Source of the DNA: Roseibium sp.
Lineage (GTDB): Bacteria; Pseudomonadota; Alphaproteobacteria; Rhizobiales; Stappiaceae
NCBI GenBank assembly: GCA_017643925.1
Contig: JAEPML010000009.1
Span: 165,807-229,806, forward strand
Reading direction: 5' to 3'
Length of the DNA: 64,000 nucleotides
Shown in pieces: positions 30,146 to 41,255 of this stretch; the stretch's first letter is position 1, and the number at the start of each line of letters is the position of its first letter. The translations under genes and the position numbers were made by a program. Under the pieces are notes generated by a model. The model was not told the DNA's origin and did not search any database. It saw only the letters and a list, made by a program, of their open reading frames with translations.

Positions 30146-30173
30146 CGTATATTTTTGCCGACAGTATGGTCAA
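30146..30173 (-). promoter_or_regulatory. Sigma-70 promoter of the riboswitch operon
   Basis: On the minus strand: TTGACC (30173-30168), a 16-bp spacer, TATACG (30151-30146). A transcript starting near 30139 would begin just before the riboswitch aptamer. The 156 bp from here back to the LysE gene end hold nothing else that I recognise. Confidence 0.6.
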
Positions 30174-30329
30174 TACCTTTTTGTGCCTAAGGAAGTGCCT
30201 ACAGCCGGGCATCTCCCTGGAACAGCAAGCGTCCATTGATGTTGCGGGAAAATCCGGAAGTTCCTGCGCCAACAATCTGCTTTGGAAAAGTGGGGGGCGA
30301 AGTGCCGCCCAACCAACTTGCCCGGGCGG

Positions 30330-30944
30330 TCATCTTCCCGCACTTGCTGTCGCAAGAAAAAGACCAAAGCCCACCAATACGGTGCCGAAGCCCCTGTCGA
30401 TCCAGTGGCGCACGCTCATCAGGCGTTTCTGTATGGACGGGCTTGAGAAGAACAGGGCAACGGCTGAGAACCACGCCGCGTGTGCCAGCGCAATGAAGAT
30501 GCCATATCCGATCTGTGTGGCGAGCGAGGTTGAAGGCCCGACCACCTGCAGAAACAGGGAGACGATGAAAACAGTCGTCTTGGGATTGAGAACGTTTGTG
30601 AAGAAACCGGTCCTGAGAGCCGCATGATCTGCCAGAGACCGTTCAGCTTCTACGGTTTCACCCGTTTTTCGCGAAAACACCATCCGTGCGCCGAGCCAGA
30701 CAAGGTAACACGCGCCCAGCAGTTTGAGTGCATGAAAGAGGGTGGGGGATTCCCGGATGAGCAAGCCGACACCCAACAGGGTGTAGGCGACATGAACGAG
30801 AACCCCCACGGAAATCCCGACCGCGGTCAGGACACCGGCCCGTCGGTTGAGGAGGAGGCTGTTGCGGGAAACCATCGCGAAATCGGGACCCGGGCTCAGG
30901 ACAGCGAAAACAGTGATTGTGATAACGGCAAGCCATTCCGTCAT
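30330..30944 (-). CDS. LysE/RhtB-family amino-acid exporter
   Basis: This 204-residue membrane protein has six hydrophobic segments. It opens with the family signature region (VITITVFAVLSPGPDFAMVS) and has GVLVHVAYTLLGVG and FLNVLNPK-type NVLNPKTTVFIVSLFLQ. It exports amino acids or related metabolites. It is divergent from a LysR regulator 98 bp away, the usual arrangement in which the regulator senses the substrate (compare LysE-LysG). Substrate not predictable. Confidence 0.9.
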   Translation of the reverse strand: MTEWLAVITITVFAVLSPGPDFAMVSRNSLLLNRRAGVLTAVGISVGVLVHVAYTLLGVGLLIRESPTLFHALKLLGACYLVWLGARMVFSRKTGETVEAERSLADHAALRTGFFTNVLNPKTTVFIVSLFLQVVGPSTSLATQIGYGIFIALAHAAWFSAVALFFSSPSIQKRLMSVRHWIDRGFGTVLVGFGLFLATASAGR

Positions 30945-31042
30945 GGTCGATGCTCCGTTGATTGGACTGTCCGTTAGCTAGTCTGTTTCGCCGGGGACGT
31001 CGAACGATGACTTCTGACACTATTTGTGATATTTCCTGACAG

Positions 31043-31912
31043 ATGCGACAGCCCGTCACTTCCTTGCCCTCCCTCAATTGCTTTCGTGCTGCTGCCAGAC
31101 TGGAGAGTTTCAGCCTCGCAGCTGGAGAATTAAATCTTACGCATGGAGCAATCAGCCGGGCTGTGAGATTGCTTGAAGAGGATCTTGGGACGGCTCTTTT
31201 CGAACGTCGTAACCGGCGTGTTTTTCTGACAGAAGATGGGCGCAGTCTTGCGCGGGCCGTTGACGACGGTTTGGGACGGATCGAGCAGGAAGTGATGCGG
31301 CTCCAGGAACGACGCAAGGCGCTGTCCGTGACCTTGTCCTGTGAGCCGACCTTGCTGATGCGCTGGCTTATCCCGAGGGTTCCGGCATTCAAGGCGTCGC
31401 ACCCTGATATTGACCTTCAACTGATCGCGGGAGGTGGCCCGGTGGAGCTGGGACGCGGAACGGATCTTGCCATTCGCCGGAACGACTTTGATATCCCGTC
31501 CCGTTATCAGACCTATCACCTCTTTGACGAAGAAGTCGGTCCCGTCTGCCGATCCGACCGGGTGGATACGTTCTTTCATGAAGGCGCGCTGAAGGCGGAC
31601 GCTCCCCTGTTGCATACAAGGACGCGCCCAGATGCCTGGAACGATTGGTTTGGTGCAACCTCACGCGAGGCAGTTGCAGGTGAGGGGCAATTTTTCGAGC
31701 ATTTTTACTTTTCCCTGCAGGCGGCCGTCGCGGGGCTTGGTGTCGCGATCGGGCTCAGGCGGCAGGTCACTGACGACTTGAATGCCGGGCTTCTGGCAGC
31801 TCCGTTGGGATTTGCTGAAGACGGCAGCCATTACAGTCTGTTGGCCGCAGAAGAGATTTCGGACGAAAGCCCGAAGCAAAAGGTGCTGCATTGGCTGACG
31901 GGGCTTGCATGA
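31043..31912 (+). CDS. LysR-family regulator of the LysE-type exporter
   Basis: The 289-residue LTTR has an N-terminal winged helix-turn-helix (residues about 9-66, with FRAAARLESFSLAAGELNLT and AVRLLEEDLGTALF). A two-lobe effector domain of the GcvA-like subgroup follows (LIPRVPAFKASHPDIDLQL). It is divergent from the exporter, whose promoter it probably controls from the shared 98-bp gap. It converges on prfH, 47 nt away. Confidence 0.88.
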   Translation: MRQPVTSLPSLNCFRAAARLESFSLAAGELNLTHGAISRAVRLLEEDLGTALFERRNRRVFLTEDGRSLARAVDDGLGRIEQEVMRLQERRKALSVTLSCEPTLLMRWLIPRVPAFKASHPDIDLQLIAGGGPVELGRGTDLAIRRNDFDIPSRYQTYHLFDEEVGPVCRSDRVDTFFHEGALKADAPLLHTRTRPDAWNDWFGATSREAVAGEGQFFEHFYFSLQAAVAGLGVAIGLRRQVTDDLNAGLLAAPLGFAEDGSHYSLLAAEEISDESPKQKVLHWLTGLA

Positions 31913-31959
31913 CCATGACAGGGGCAGCCTTTCGACCGCCCCGATGTCGGGTTCGAGTT

Positions 31960-32607
31960 TCAGCCAGACTTTTCGGCAAATTTTTCACCAAGGAAAACCC
32001 GGGTGGAATTGCCGCGTTCCAGCTGTTTGTGCAATCGGTTCTGCTTCGAGCGGTCTGCTGCCACCTCAAGCTGCTGCTGCAAGATCCACTTGGTCGTCAA
32101 TCGCTCCAGAGCTGTCTTGCGATTGCGGAACTGGGAGCGTTCGTCCTCTGATACGGCGCTGAGTCCAGTTGGCAAATGCGTGATACGAACAGCGCTGTCG
32201 GTCTTGTTTACGTGCTGTCCGCCAGGGCCACCCGCACGAAACGTCTCGATCTTGAGATGTGCCGGACCGAGATCGAGATTTTCTGTCTCGGAAATCTCGG
32301 CGATCGGAAACACGCCGACAAACCAGTTTTGACGTTTGTGATGCGGCCGGAACGGGCTCTTGCAGATCCATCGGATCGTACCGGTCCATTCTTTTGCAAG
32401 TTTCTCCGCTCCCTGCCCGGTCAATGTGACAAGGGCAGACGCCGGGTCTCCAGATCGATCAGACCCCGACGTTTCCGCGACAACCTGAAGTCTGTTCTTC
32501 AGGGCTTCCCGTTCAATACGTCGGATGACGAGGGAAACAGCCCTGCGGCATTCCCGGGGACCGTCGCCGCTGGTGACCAGCAGACGGATTTGATCTTGCC
32601 GACTCAT
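31960..32607 (-). CDS. prfH: Release-factor homologue PrfH (RF-H)
   Basis: The 215-residue class I release-factor-like protein has an intact GGQ motif (FRAGGPGGQHVNKTDSAVR, about residue 130). The large N-terminal codon-recognition domain of RF1/RF2 is missing, and a basic C-terminal tail (SKQNRLHKQLERG) is present. This matches RF-H, not ArfB, by length and N-terminus. Its ATG overlaps the rtcB stop (ATGA), so the two are translated together. RtcB2-PrfH pairs have been linked to rescue and repair of ribosomes cut in the 16S decoding region. Confidence 0.92.
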   Translation of the reverse strand: MSRQDQIRLLVTSGDGPRECRRAVSLVIRRIEREALKNRLQVVAETSGSDRSGDPASALVTLTGQGAEKLAKEWTGTIRWICKSPFRPHHKRQNWFVGVFPIAEISETENLDLGPAHLKIETFRAGGPGGQHVNKTDSAVRITHLPTGLSAVSEDERSQFRNRKTALERLTTKWILQQQLEVAADRSKQNRLHKQLERGNSTRVFLGEKFAEKSG

Positions 32608-33797
32608 CTGCGTGCCCTCCGCTCACTCAAGCGGCGACGCTTGTCGCGTCGGGCCATGTCGTAATCCTCATTCACCGCCTTCTTGAAGGTCAGCAGTGGT
32701 TTGAGCGAAACAACCGGTTCCGCCAGTGCGAAGGCCTGCAGATCCTTCAGAACCTGCGCCGAGTCCTTGTAGGCTGCCGGTGCCTCCTCGATGAGCAGTT
32801 GCCGATCCTCACAGACAACGAAGCCGCCAAAGGAAGTTCTGCAAAGACTGTCCCGATCCGACCGGGTTGCGCCGACCCGACCGGTCATGGAGCGGCGGTC
32901 ATATTTGCGGCCACAACCATGGGCGAGGGTCCCGAGAGATTCGGCTTTGCCACCAATTGGCTTCAGGAGATAGCTAAGGGCATCTCTGGAGCCGGCGAGC
33001 GGAACCAGCGGCAAATCGGCCTTGGCAGCACCCTTGCGATGCAGAACGCTTCCTCGACGGGCCTCGACGAGGTTATGGGGCACATCGACAACAAGCTGCA
33101 GGTCGCTTCCGAGGGCCTGGGCGGCCCTTTGCGCAATGAGCTGCCGGTTGAGGCTGGCCCATCGAACCGCCTGGTCATGCGCTTCGAGGTAGGTCTGACC
33201 TTCCGCGGCTCCCGGGTCCATGCCTTCGAACCGATGCTGGACACCGGAAAAGACGGACATGCCGAGGGACCGGGAGCCGGAATGCACGAACAGCAGCAGG
33301 GTGCCTGAAGTCAGGTCTGCCGTGAGCGCGCCCTTGTCAAAGACAGTGCCCGTGGTCTGCAACTCGCAGAAATGGTTGCCGCCACCGATCGTGCCGAGCG
33401 CGGATGCGTGCAGCTCGGTCGGCAAATCAGCGGCCTTGAGGCGATGACTGGTGTCGCCGTCCCAAGCGCCTTCTAGTACGCGCAATTTGCCCGCCGCCTT
33501 GTCCAGCCGAAGTTTTCGACGGGGGAGGTCCAGGACAAAGAGCGACATGCCGCAGCCGATGTCATTGCCAATGAACTGCGGGTAGATCCGGTCGGCCAGA
33601 ATGGCGGTTCCGACCGGGCCATATTTGCCTGGATGCAAATCCGGAAAGGCTGCAACAGCCTCAACGCCCGTCATGTTGGCGACGTATGTAAGCTGATCTT
33701 CCGCAGCGCCTTCGATCCGGGAGGCGTCGGAGTAGAAACGTTGGATTGCCGCCGCGCCGGTTAGGGGCGCGTCGCCATCCTTTTGGAAAGTGCCCAT
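32604..33797 (-). CDS. rtcB: RtcB-family RNA ligase (RtcB2 type)
   Basis: This is a 397-residue ligase from the ATG at 33797, which has an AAGG site; an upstream in-frame start lacks one. Metal and GMP-site residues are all present: FIGNDIGCGM (Cys), GGGNHFCEL (His), FVHSGSRSLG (His), VPHNLVE (His) and LAHGCGRKYDR (the guanylylated His). It joins 2',3'-cyclic-phosphate and 5'-OH RNA ends using GTP. The 4-nt overlap with prfH marks the ribosome-repair version of RtcB. No RtcR-type activator is adjacent. Confidence 0.93.
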   Translation of the reverse strand: MGTFQKDGDAPLTGAAAIQRFYSDASRIEGAAEDQLTYVANMTGVEAVAAFPDLHPGKYGPVGTAILADRIYPQFIGNDIGCGMSLFVLDLPRRKLRLDKAAGKLRVLEGAWDGDTSHRLKAADLPTELHASALGTIGGGNHFCELQTTGTVFDKGALTADLTSGTLLLFVHSGSRSLGMSVFSGVQHRFEGMDPGAAEGQTYLEAHDQAVRWASLNRQLIAQRAAQALGSDLQLVVDVPHNLVEARRGSVLHRKGAAKADLPLVPLAGSRDALSYLLKPIGGKAESLGTLAHGCGRKYDRRSMTGRVGATRSDRDSLCRTSFGGFVVCEDRQLLIEEAPAAYKDSAQVLKDLQAFALAEPVVSLKPLLTFKKAVNEDYDMARRDKRRRLSERRARR

Positions 33798-34127
33798 GTT
33801 GGGAACCTTTTTGAAAACGAGATTGGTCTCAGGCGCAAGTCGTCTTGCCCTGGTCTGCCTTCGTCGCACCGCTAGCGCGGATTAGCGAAGGTCTGCAGCC
33901 CTCTCTGGGGTGCGGGTCATGGTCATCATGTCCGAATTCCCGTTTTCAAAAATGGTCGATCCGCTACTCGCGGGTGGAGGTGAGATAAGGAGACACTTGC
34001 CAAAACGCAAGATTGAACAACGCCTAAAAAAGGATCTTGCAGCCCGGTGTTGCAGCCCGGCAACGGCACCGGTTGGTTCCTTTTCGACGGTGTTGCTTCA
34101 CTCACAGCTGGGCGTGCTCCGTTCAAC

Positions 34128-34152
34128 AAAAAGGGGCGGCCGAGGCCGCCCC
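34128..34152 (-). terminator. Terminator of the monomeric IDH gene
   Basis: A 9-bp GC stem (34133-34141 with 34144-34152) followed on the minus strand by T5 (34132-34128). It lies 28 nt after the stop. The 330 bp from here to rtcB contain no gene that I can support, only a 13-bp tandem repeat at 34037-34060 and presumably the rtcB promoter. Confidence 0.85.
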
Positions 34153-34179
34153 TTCTCAAATCAGTTGCTTTTCAGCTCT

Positions 34180-36561
<2,382 letters not shown>

Positions 36562-36615
36562 CTATTGGAAGGATGGGGGACGGGAAAAGACTTAGTCGCG
36601 CGTGGCGGGTGAATT

Positions 36616-37128
36616 TTAGGCCTTGGCGTAAGCGCGGATTGTCTCTTTGAGCTCGTCCGCGGATAGGGTCAACCGGGTCGTGTCGATCAGATAAGATCGT
36701 ACCGGCTTGCCTTTGAACAAATTACTCAAGCGGACTGCGATCCCGCCATCCTCGGCAAAACCGGGAGAGGAGCTGGGCCGCTGAATTTTCACCAGTGTCT
36801 TGCCAAATTTGCTGAGTGTCGAAACCTTGCCGACTTCATCCCATGGCAGCGTCCTGGGTGAAGCCTTCCTAAAAAACAGGCCCTCGGGCCCGATATGAAG
36901 CGCATGCCTTTTCGGGTAGAGGAGTAGCACGAAGTTTTTCCGCACTTCCAAGGCTGCAATGAACAGGAATGCCAGGTAAGCCAAAAGAAAGAGGTCCGGA
37001 CCTGATTGCTCCAGGAAGAGCGCATAAAAGGACGCGAGTCCAACGAGCAGCCAAAAAGAATAGAAGGCCAGCCAGAAAATCGTTTTTCCGACCTTTGGTC
37101 TGATGACAAGGGACTTGTTCACATCCAT
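36616..37128 (-). CDS. Membrane protein with PH-like C-terminal domain
   Basis: The 170-residue protein has two transmembrane segments near the N-terminus (about 17-36 and 44-62). A soluble beta-rich region follows (LHIGPEGLFFRKASPRTLPW, DEVGKVSTLSKFGKT) and looks like the PH-like fold of small bacterial membrane proteins. The C-terminus is a short amphipathic helix. No operon partner. Function unknown. Confidence 0.65.
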   Translation of the reverse strand: MDVNKSLVIRPKVGKTIFWLAFYSFWLLVGLASFYALFLEQSGPDLFLLAYLAFLFIAALEVRKNFVLLLYPKRHALHIGPEGLFFRKASPRTLPWDEVGKVSTLSKFGKTLVKIQRPSSSPGFAEDGGIAVRLSNLFKGKPVRSYLIDTTRLTLSADELKETIRAYAKA

Positions 37129-37226
37129 TACGGATTTTTCTCATACATCTCAGTTGGTTGCCCCTGGACCTCTGGCTTGGCAGCGAACAAAGGATCTGAG
37201 GTCGCCAAGTCCAACGCGTGGTCCAT

Positions 37227-37559
37227 TCACGCTTTCCACTCGCCTACTGAATCCACCAACAGTTCGATCTGCTTCTCTGAAAGCGGGTGTTGTCCGCACT
37301 GACCGTTCTTTTTTTGAATGAATCTCAGTGCAGCGTATCTCGATCCGCCCCTTTCGCAAACTTGGGAAGCGTGTGAAACAAAGAACCTTTCCCAGAACAC
37401 CGCTGACTTGAGCCTGAGTAGTTTTCGTTTGCTTTCATCCTGAATTCCAAAGTGCCTTAGCAAGAGATCGTCGATCACTTCATCGGCCAATTCCAATGCA
37501 TCGGCTCGCTCTATGAATGCGACTGGCGTTTCATCCGGGTGCGGTTGAATTTCAATCAT
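37227..37559 (-). CDS. Hypothetical protein
   Basis: A 110-residue soluble protein, acidic in the first third (DALELADEVIDDLLLRHFG) and basic after, with two Cys (QVCERGG, NGQCGQH). There is no signal or membrane segment. It lies between the PH-like protein and a palindromic repeat. I recognise no family; the frame is plausible from its length and codon use but unproven. Confidence 0.5.
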   Translation of the reverse strand: MIEIQPHPDETPVAFIERADALELADEVIDDLLLRHFGIQDESKRKLLRLKSAVFWERFFVSHASQVCERGGSRYAALRFIQKKNGQCGQHPLSEKQIELLVDSVGEWKA

Positions 37560-37601
37560 GACAAGGGGAGTAACTTCCGCCGCTGTTGGAAGAAAACCGC
37601 C

Positions 37602-37663
37602 GTCCCGGCCTTGAGCCGGGACCCGACTCTGATGCTACGAGGCCCCGGCTTGGAGGCCGGGGC
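37602..37663. repeat. Pair of CCCGGC/GCCGGG palindromes
   Basis: Two adjacent hairpins: 37602-37609 with 37615-37622, and 37642-37649 with 37656-37663, each an 8-bp perfect stem. The core matches the palindrome at 20840-20864. It resembles the dispersed intergenic palindromes of rhizobial-type genomes. It lies between the hypothetical gene and the ADH stop and could end transcription. Confidence 0.6.
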
Positions 37664-37685
37664 GGCGTAGTGGGTTGGGCAGGCT

Positions 37686-38723
37686 TTACCCCTGAAAATT
37701 CGTGATCACTGCCGTGCCGGGCGGGGTCGGGCCGTTCATGGCACGAAGCTCGGCGCTGGCGTCGGACAGGCCGACTTCGCGTGCGACCAGAGGTGTCAGG
37801 TCGACAAGGCCGCGTTCGACAAGGTTGAGAAGGGACGGGTACTTCCAGGCGGGCATGCCGCGCGTGCCGAAGACGGCCAGGTTCTTCATGTAAACCGCAT
37901 TCATGTTGATGTTCATGTGGGCCGTGTGACCGACGGGCATGCCGACCTGGACGTGACGGCCGAGTGTCGCAAGGCACTCGATGGAGGCATTGGTCGTGGC
38001 CTCGATACCGAGCGCCTCGATGGACACATTGGCACCGCCTTCGGTGATCTCGATAATGGCGTCGGCGACGTTGCCGTCTGCGGCGTTTACGGCGGCATCT
38101 GCGCCAAGTTTCAGGGCACTTTCCAGTTTCTCAGGCACGATATCGACAACAACGACCTGCGCGCCAAGCGCTTTTGCCAAAAGCAGTGTGGAAAGTCCGA
38201 TACCGCCCGTCCCGTGAACGGCCACCCATTCACCGGCCTTGACCGCGGCTCGGTCAGTCAGGGCATGCCAGGCGGTCGTCACGCGGCAGCCGAGACCTGC
38301 AGCAAGGCCAGGCGTCATGTCTTCCGGCAATTGGACCAGATTGTGGTCGAAAGGGACAGCAACGAACTCGGCGTAGGCACCCGGGTCGGTAAAGCCCGGC
38401 ACGATCTGGTTGGCACAGGTGTTGGAGACACCGGTATGGCAGGCCGGGCAACTGCCACAGGACAGGATGAAGGGCGCGATCAACCGGTCACCGACGGAAT
38501 ATTTCGCCATCTTTCCGGCTTCGACGACGGTACCGCAATATTCGTGGCCCAGGATGGAGCCGTTTTTCACACGGGGGTGTTCCCCGATCCAGCCATGGTG
38601 ATCGGAACGGCAGACGCCGCAAGCCGCAACCTCGAGCACGACGCCATTGTCCGGGCAGGCCGGGTCCGGGACGGTTTCAATGGATAGATCTTCGTTGAAC
38701 TCCCGTACCACCGCTGCGCGCAT
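37686..38723 (-). CDS. Zinc-dependent alcohol dehydrogenase
   Basis: The 345-residue MDR-family enzyme is read from the ATG at 38723, which has GGGAGGA upstream. The catalytic zinc site is intact: CGVCRSDHHGW (about 35) and GHEYCG (about 59). So is the structural zinc lobe CGSCPACHTGVSNTC (about 89-103). The Rossmann motif is VHGTGGIGLSTL (about 164). It oxidises alcohols or reduces aldehydes with NAD(P). It stands alone; substrate not predictable. Confidence 0.93.
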   Translation of the reverse strand: MRAAVVREFNEDLSIETVPDPACPDNGVVLEVAACGVCRSDHHGWIGEHPRVKNGSILGHEYCGTVVEAGKMAKYSVGDRLIAPFILSCGSCPACHTGVSNTCANQIVPGFTDPGAYAEFVAVPFDHNLVQLPEDMTPGLAAGLGCRVTTAWHALTDRAAVKAGEWVAVHGTGGIGLSTLLLAKALGAQVVVVDIVPEKLESALKLGADAAVNAADGNVADAIIEITEGGANVSIEALGIEATTNASIECLATLGRHVQVGMPVGHTAHMNINMNAVYMKNLAVFGTRGMPAWKYPSLLNLVERGLVDLTPLVAREVGLSDASAELRAMNGPTPPGTAVITNFQG

Positions 38724-38845
38724 CCTGTCCTCCCGGTTTTGATCCAATTGCAAATTGGTAGCGGGAACGATCGGTCCACGCAATGCGGTCCCGAAGGCGA
38801 GGAGTCCTCGTTTAGAGGGGAGGACATTCACATCCTTGTTTGAAG

Positions 38846-39280
38846 TCAGGCGCTTATTGCCCAGAATTCCCTTGCGCCCGACGGAAGTTCTGACAGGACC
38901 CTGTCCAGCTCCCGTTCATCGATCGATGATCGCCGTAACGCTCCGGCGACGTCCTCGATGGCACTGTCCGGCGCGAGATTGTGATCCTTGCGGATGGATT
39001 TCACGTGTTCGATCAGCGCCTTGCGATCGGGAAACGAAGGCGGCGCGTCAACCGGCGTCCAGTCTTCAACGAAGATCGCGCGGGTTACTGCCGGCAGGCA
39101 ATTGGCAAACGCGAGCGCCTGCACAGTTGTCAGGTGTGCCCGGAAGGTATGCAGAACCGCCCGAAGCGTGTGATAGGCCTGATGATGGGTCTGCAGCATG
39201 CAGGTGTCACGCACGTCCTGAATGAACGCATCGAACTCGCGGGAAGCGAGAAAATAGGTTTGTGGCATCGGCATTGGCAA
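38846..39280 (-). CDS. DUF2267 protein
   Basis: The 144-residue protein matches the DUF2267 pattern: FDAFIQDVRDTCMLQTHHQA, then the TLRAVLHTFRAHLTTVQALA helix and LPAVTRAIFVEDWTP. DUF2267 proteins are small, helical, cytoplasmic and uncharacterised. Three possible ATGs lie within the first five codons and I cannot choose between them. It is on the same strand as the ADH gene, 122 nt upstream of it. Confidence 0.8.
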   Translation of the reverse strand: MPMPMPQTYFLASREFDAFIQDVRDTCMLQTHHQAYHTLRAVLHTFRAHLTTVQALAFANCLPAVTRAIFVEDWTPVDAPPSFPDRKALIEHVKSIRKDHNLAPDSAIEDVAGALRRSSIDERELDRVLSELPSGAREFWAISA

Positions 39281-39429
39281 TTGCCTTTCACGCGACTTCG
39301 AAGGCGCAAGTTAAGCGAAATCGGCGATCTCGGCCGGAAAGTCCCAGGGCAAGTCGACAACCGAATACCGGTTCTACTGCCACTGTCAGTGACAAAAGGA
39401 AACTGGATTCAGAGCGCTTCTTCAAAAAT

Positions 39430-39825
39430 CTAAAACTGTGCCTTCCAGTAACCAAACATGATGTCGTTCGGATCACTCGGCAGTTTTTCAACCAAGCCGA
39501 TCTGGGGATTTGATAACGGCCCCTGGTTTTTGCCATCTATGTATTGGCGTCGGAAATTTGCTCTGCACGCCCCGAATTCCGCGGTCAAGATTATCTCTTT
39601 GCACAAGAGCAAGATCGTTTTGTTGTTGGGGTTCATTTGGGCAATGCTTTCCAGCAATGCAGGACGTATTTCCATGTAATCTTCGCGTGCCCGAACCCTG
39701 TCGCAGACGACGTCTACCATGTCACCGGCAAGTGGAAGTCTCGAAATGGCTTTACCCAAGCCTTTGCAGGATAAATCGAACCAGGAAATACTGTTAGGAT
39801 CGTCAAGAGAATTTGGTTTTCCCAT
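39430..39825 (-). CDS. Hypothetical protein
   Basis: The product has 131 residues from the ATG at 39825, which has a GAGG site 5 nt away; a longer start lacks one. It is soluble, with a helical centre (DMVDVVCDRVRAREDYMEIR). Codon use is more AT-rich than in neighbouring genes, and the flanks (39830-39900) are AT-rich as well, which hints at later acquisition. I recognise no family. Confidence 0.5.
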   Translation of the reverse strand: MGKPNSLDDPNSISWFDLSCKGLGKAISRLPLAGDMVDVVCDRVRAREDYMEIRPALLESIAQMNPNNKTILLLCKEIILTAEFGACRANFRRQYIDGKNQGPLSNPQIGLVEKLPSDPNDIMFGYWKAQF

Positions 39826-39998
39826 CGTAACCTCGAAAAAATAAGCCAAACGCCTAAAGTAATATTTTTCCTTACTGCAGCGGTTACAATAAAATCAGAT
39901 ATTGCAATTTGTCGACTGCTTTATGGTGTCGCTTTTGATCTTTTTCGTGCAGAAAATTTGGAGAGTGACGGGATTGCAAGAAGGTACGGGAGCCGACG

Positions 39999-41171
39999 TT
40001 GATCGACGCTCAGAAACTCGATGATCTCTTCTGGTGGATGCTGGACGGTGCAAGGCCGAGTGCGGACGCGCGCCAGATTGTTGCCGGGATCTGTGACCGC
40101 CTGCTTTTGGCAGGTGTTCCGGTCGAACGCTTCGCGCTTTTCATCTATACGCTCCATCCCAATCTTCAGGGACGCCGCTTTCGGTGGCTCAGGGGTGAGG
40201 GTGTCGACCAGTCCGATGCGGATCTCAAGGCGTTTGACGGCGCTGAATATCATGACAATCCGCTGCCGACGGTCCTGAAATCGGGCGAGCCGCTCAGGCG
40301 CAGGCTGTGTGATCCGGATTGTCCGGACGATTTCCTGATCTTGACCCAGTTTCGCGAGGAAGGGATCACGGACTATGTCGTTCAACCGCTGTTTTTCACC
40401 AATGGCGAAACGCATCTGGTCAGCTGGGCGACCAAGGCGGAAGGTGGTTTCGACGAGACCGACATGGCGGCGCTCGAGCGCATCCGCATGCCTTTGGCGC
40501 GGCTGACGGAAACCTACATGCTGCGTCTGAATGCAGCCAATCTCCTGTCTGCCTATGTCGGCCGGGACAGCGGCAATCGCATCCTTTCCGGGCGGGTCCA
40601 TCGCGGCGACATCGAGGAGATTTCTGCCTGCGTTGTTTTTGCCGATCTTGCAGGGTTCACCCGGTTCTCGAACACGGCCAGCGCCGAAGAGGTGCTGACA
40701 CGGCTGAATCTCTTTTACGACTGCCTGGTGCCTCCCATCGTGGCGCATGGTGGCGAGATCCTGAAATTCATGGGAGACGGGCTGCTGGCGATATTCCAGA
40801 TCGGTGCGCAAAGCGACAAAAGACAGGCCTGTCTGAATGCCCTGGACGCGCTTGCAGAGGCATCCGGCGGCGACCGCCAGCCGGTTTTTTCCGACACCGT
40901 TCCGCCGTTTCGGGCTGCCGTTCATATCGGTGCCTTGCAATACGGCAATATCGGAGCGTCCGACCGGCTCGACTTCACGGCCATCGGGCCGACGGTCAAT
41001 CTTGCAGCCAGATTGTTGTCCTCGGCAGTTCTGGTTGATGGTCAGACCGTCATTTCCGAAGAGGTGGCCGATCTTGTCGGTATCGACAAACACATGGCGC
41101 CGAGGTTCGAGCTCAAGGGGTTCGAGCGCACCCAGGCGATTATTCCGGTCAGGGAGATGCCTGCGAGTTGA
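39999..41171 (+). CDS. Class III adenylate/guanylate cyclase-domain protein
   Basis: The 390-residue protein starts at TTG with GGGAG 6 nt upstream. The N-terminal 190 residues are a GAF-like sensor region. The C-terminal cyclase domain has both metal Asp residues (VVFADLAGFTRFS, about 213; FMGDGLLAIF, about 256) and the transition-state pair (DFTAIGPTVNLAARLL). It should make cAMP or cGMP in the cytoplasm. It is a paralogue of the gene at 60268-61827, which shares the sensor-plus-cyclase layout. Confidence 0.88.
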   Translation: MIDAQKLDDLFWWMLDGARPSADARQIVAGICDRLLLAGVPVERFALFIYTLHPNLQGRRFRWLRGEGVDQSDADLKAFDGAEYHDNPLPTVLKSGEPLRRRLCDPDCPDDFLILTQFREEGITDYVVQPLFFTNGETHLVSWATKAEGGFDETDMAALERIRMPLARLTETYMLRLNAANLLSAYVGRDSGNRILSGRVHRGDIEEISACVVFADLAGFTRFSNTASAEEVLTRLNLFYDCLVPPIVAHGGEILKFMGDGLLAIFQIGAQSDKRQACLNALDALAEASGGDRQPVFSDTVPPFRAAVHIGALQYGNIGASDRLDFTAIGPTVNLAARLLSSAVLVDGQTVISEEVADLVGIDKHMAPRFELKGFERTQAIIPVREMPAS

Positions 41172-41255
41172 AAGCAGGCGGTCTGCGCTTCTCGCGAAAG
41201 CGCAGACCGTATTTCAGCGCTCTCCAGCGCGAGGTGTTTCAGTTGTAAGCCGTCG

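Noticed and set aside
33840..33900. Sigma-54-like promoter before rtcB
   Set aside because: The GG and GC elements around GGGCAAG...TTGC are 11 rather than 10 bases apart, and no RtcR gene is adjacent.
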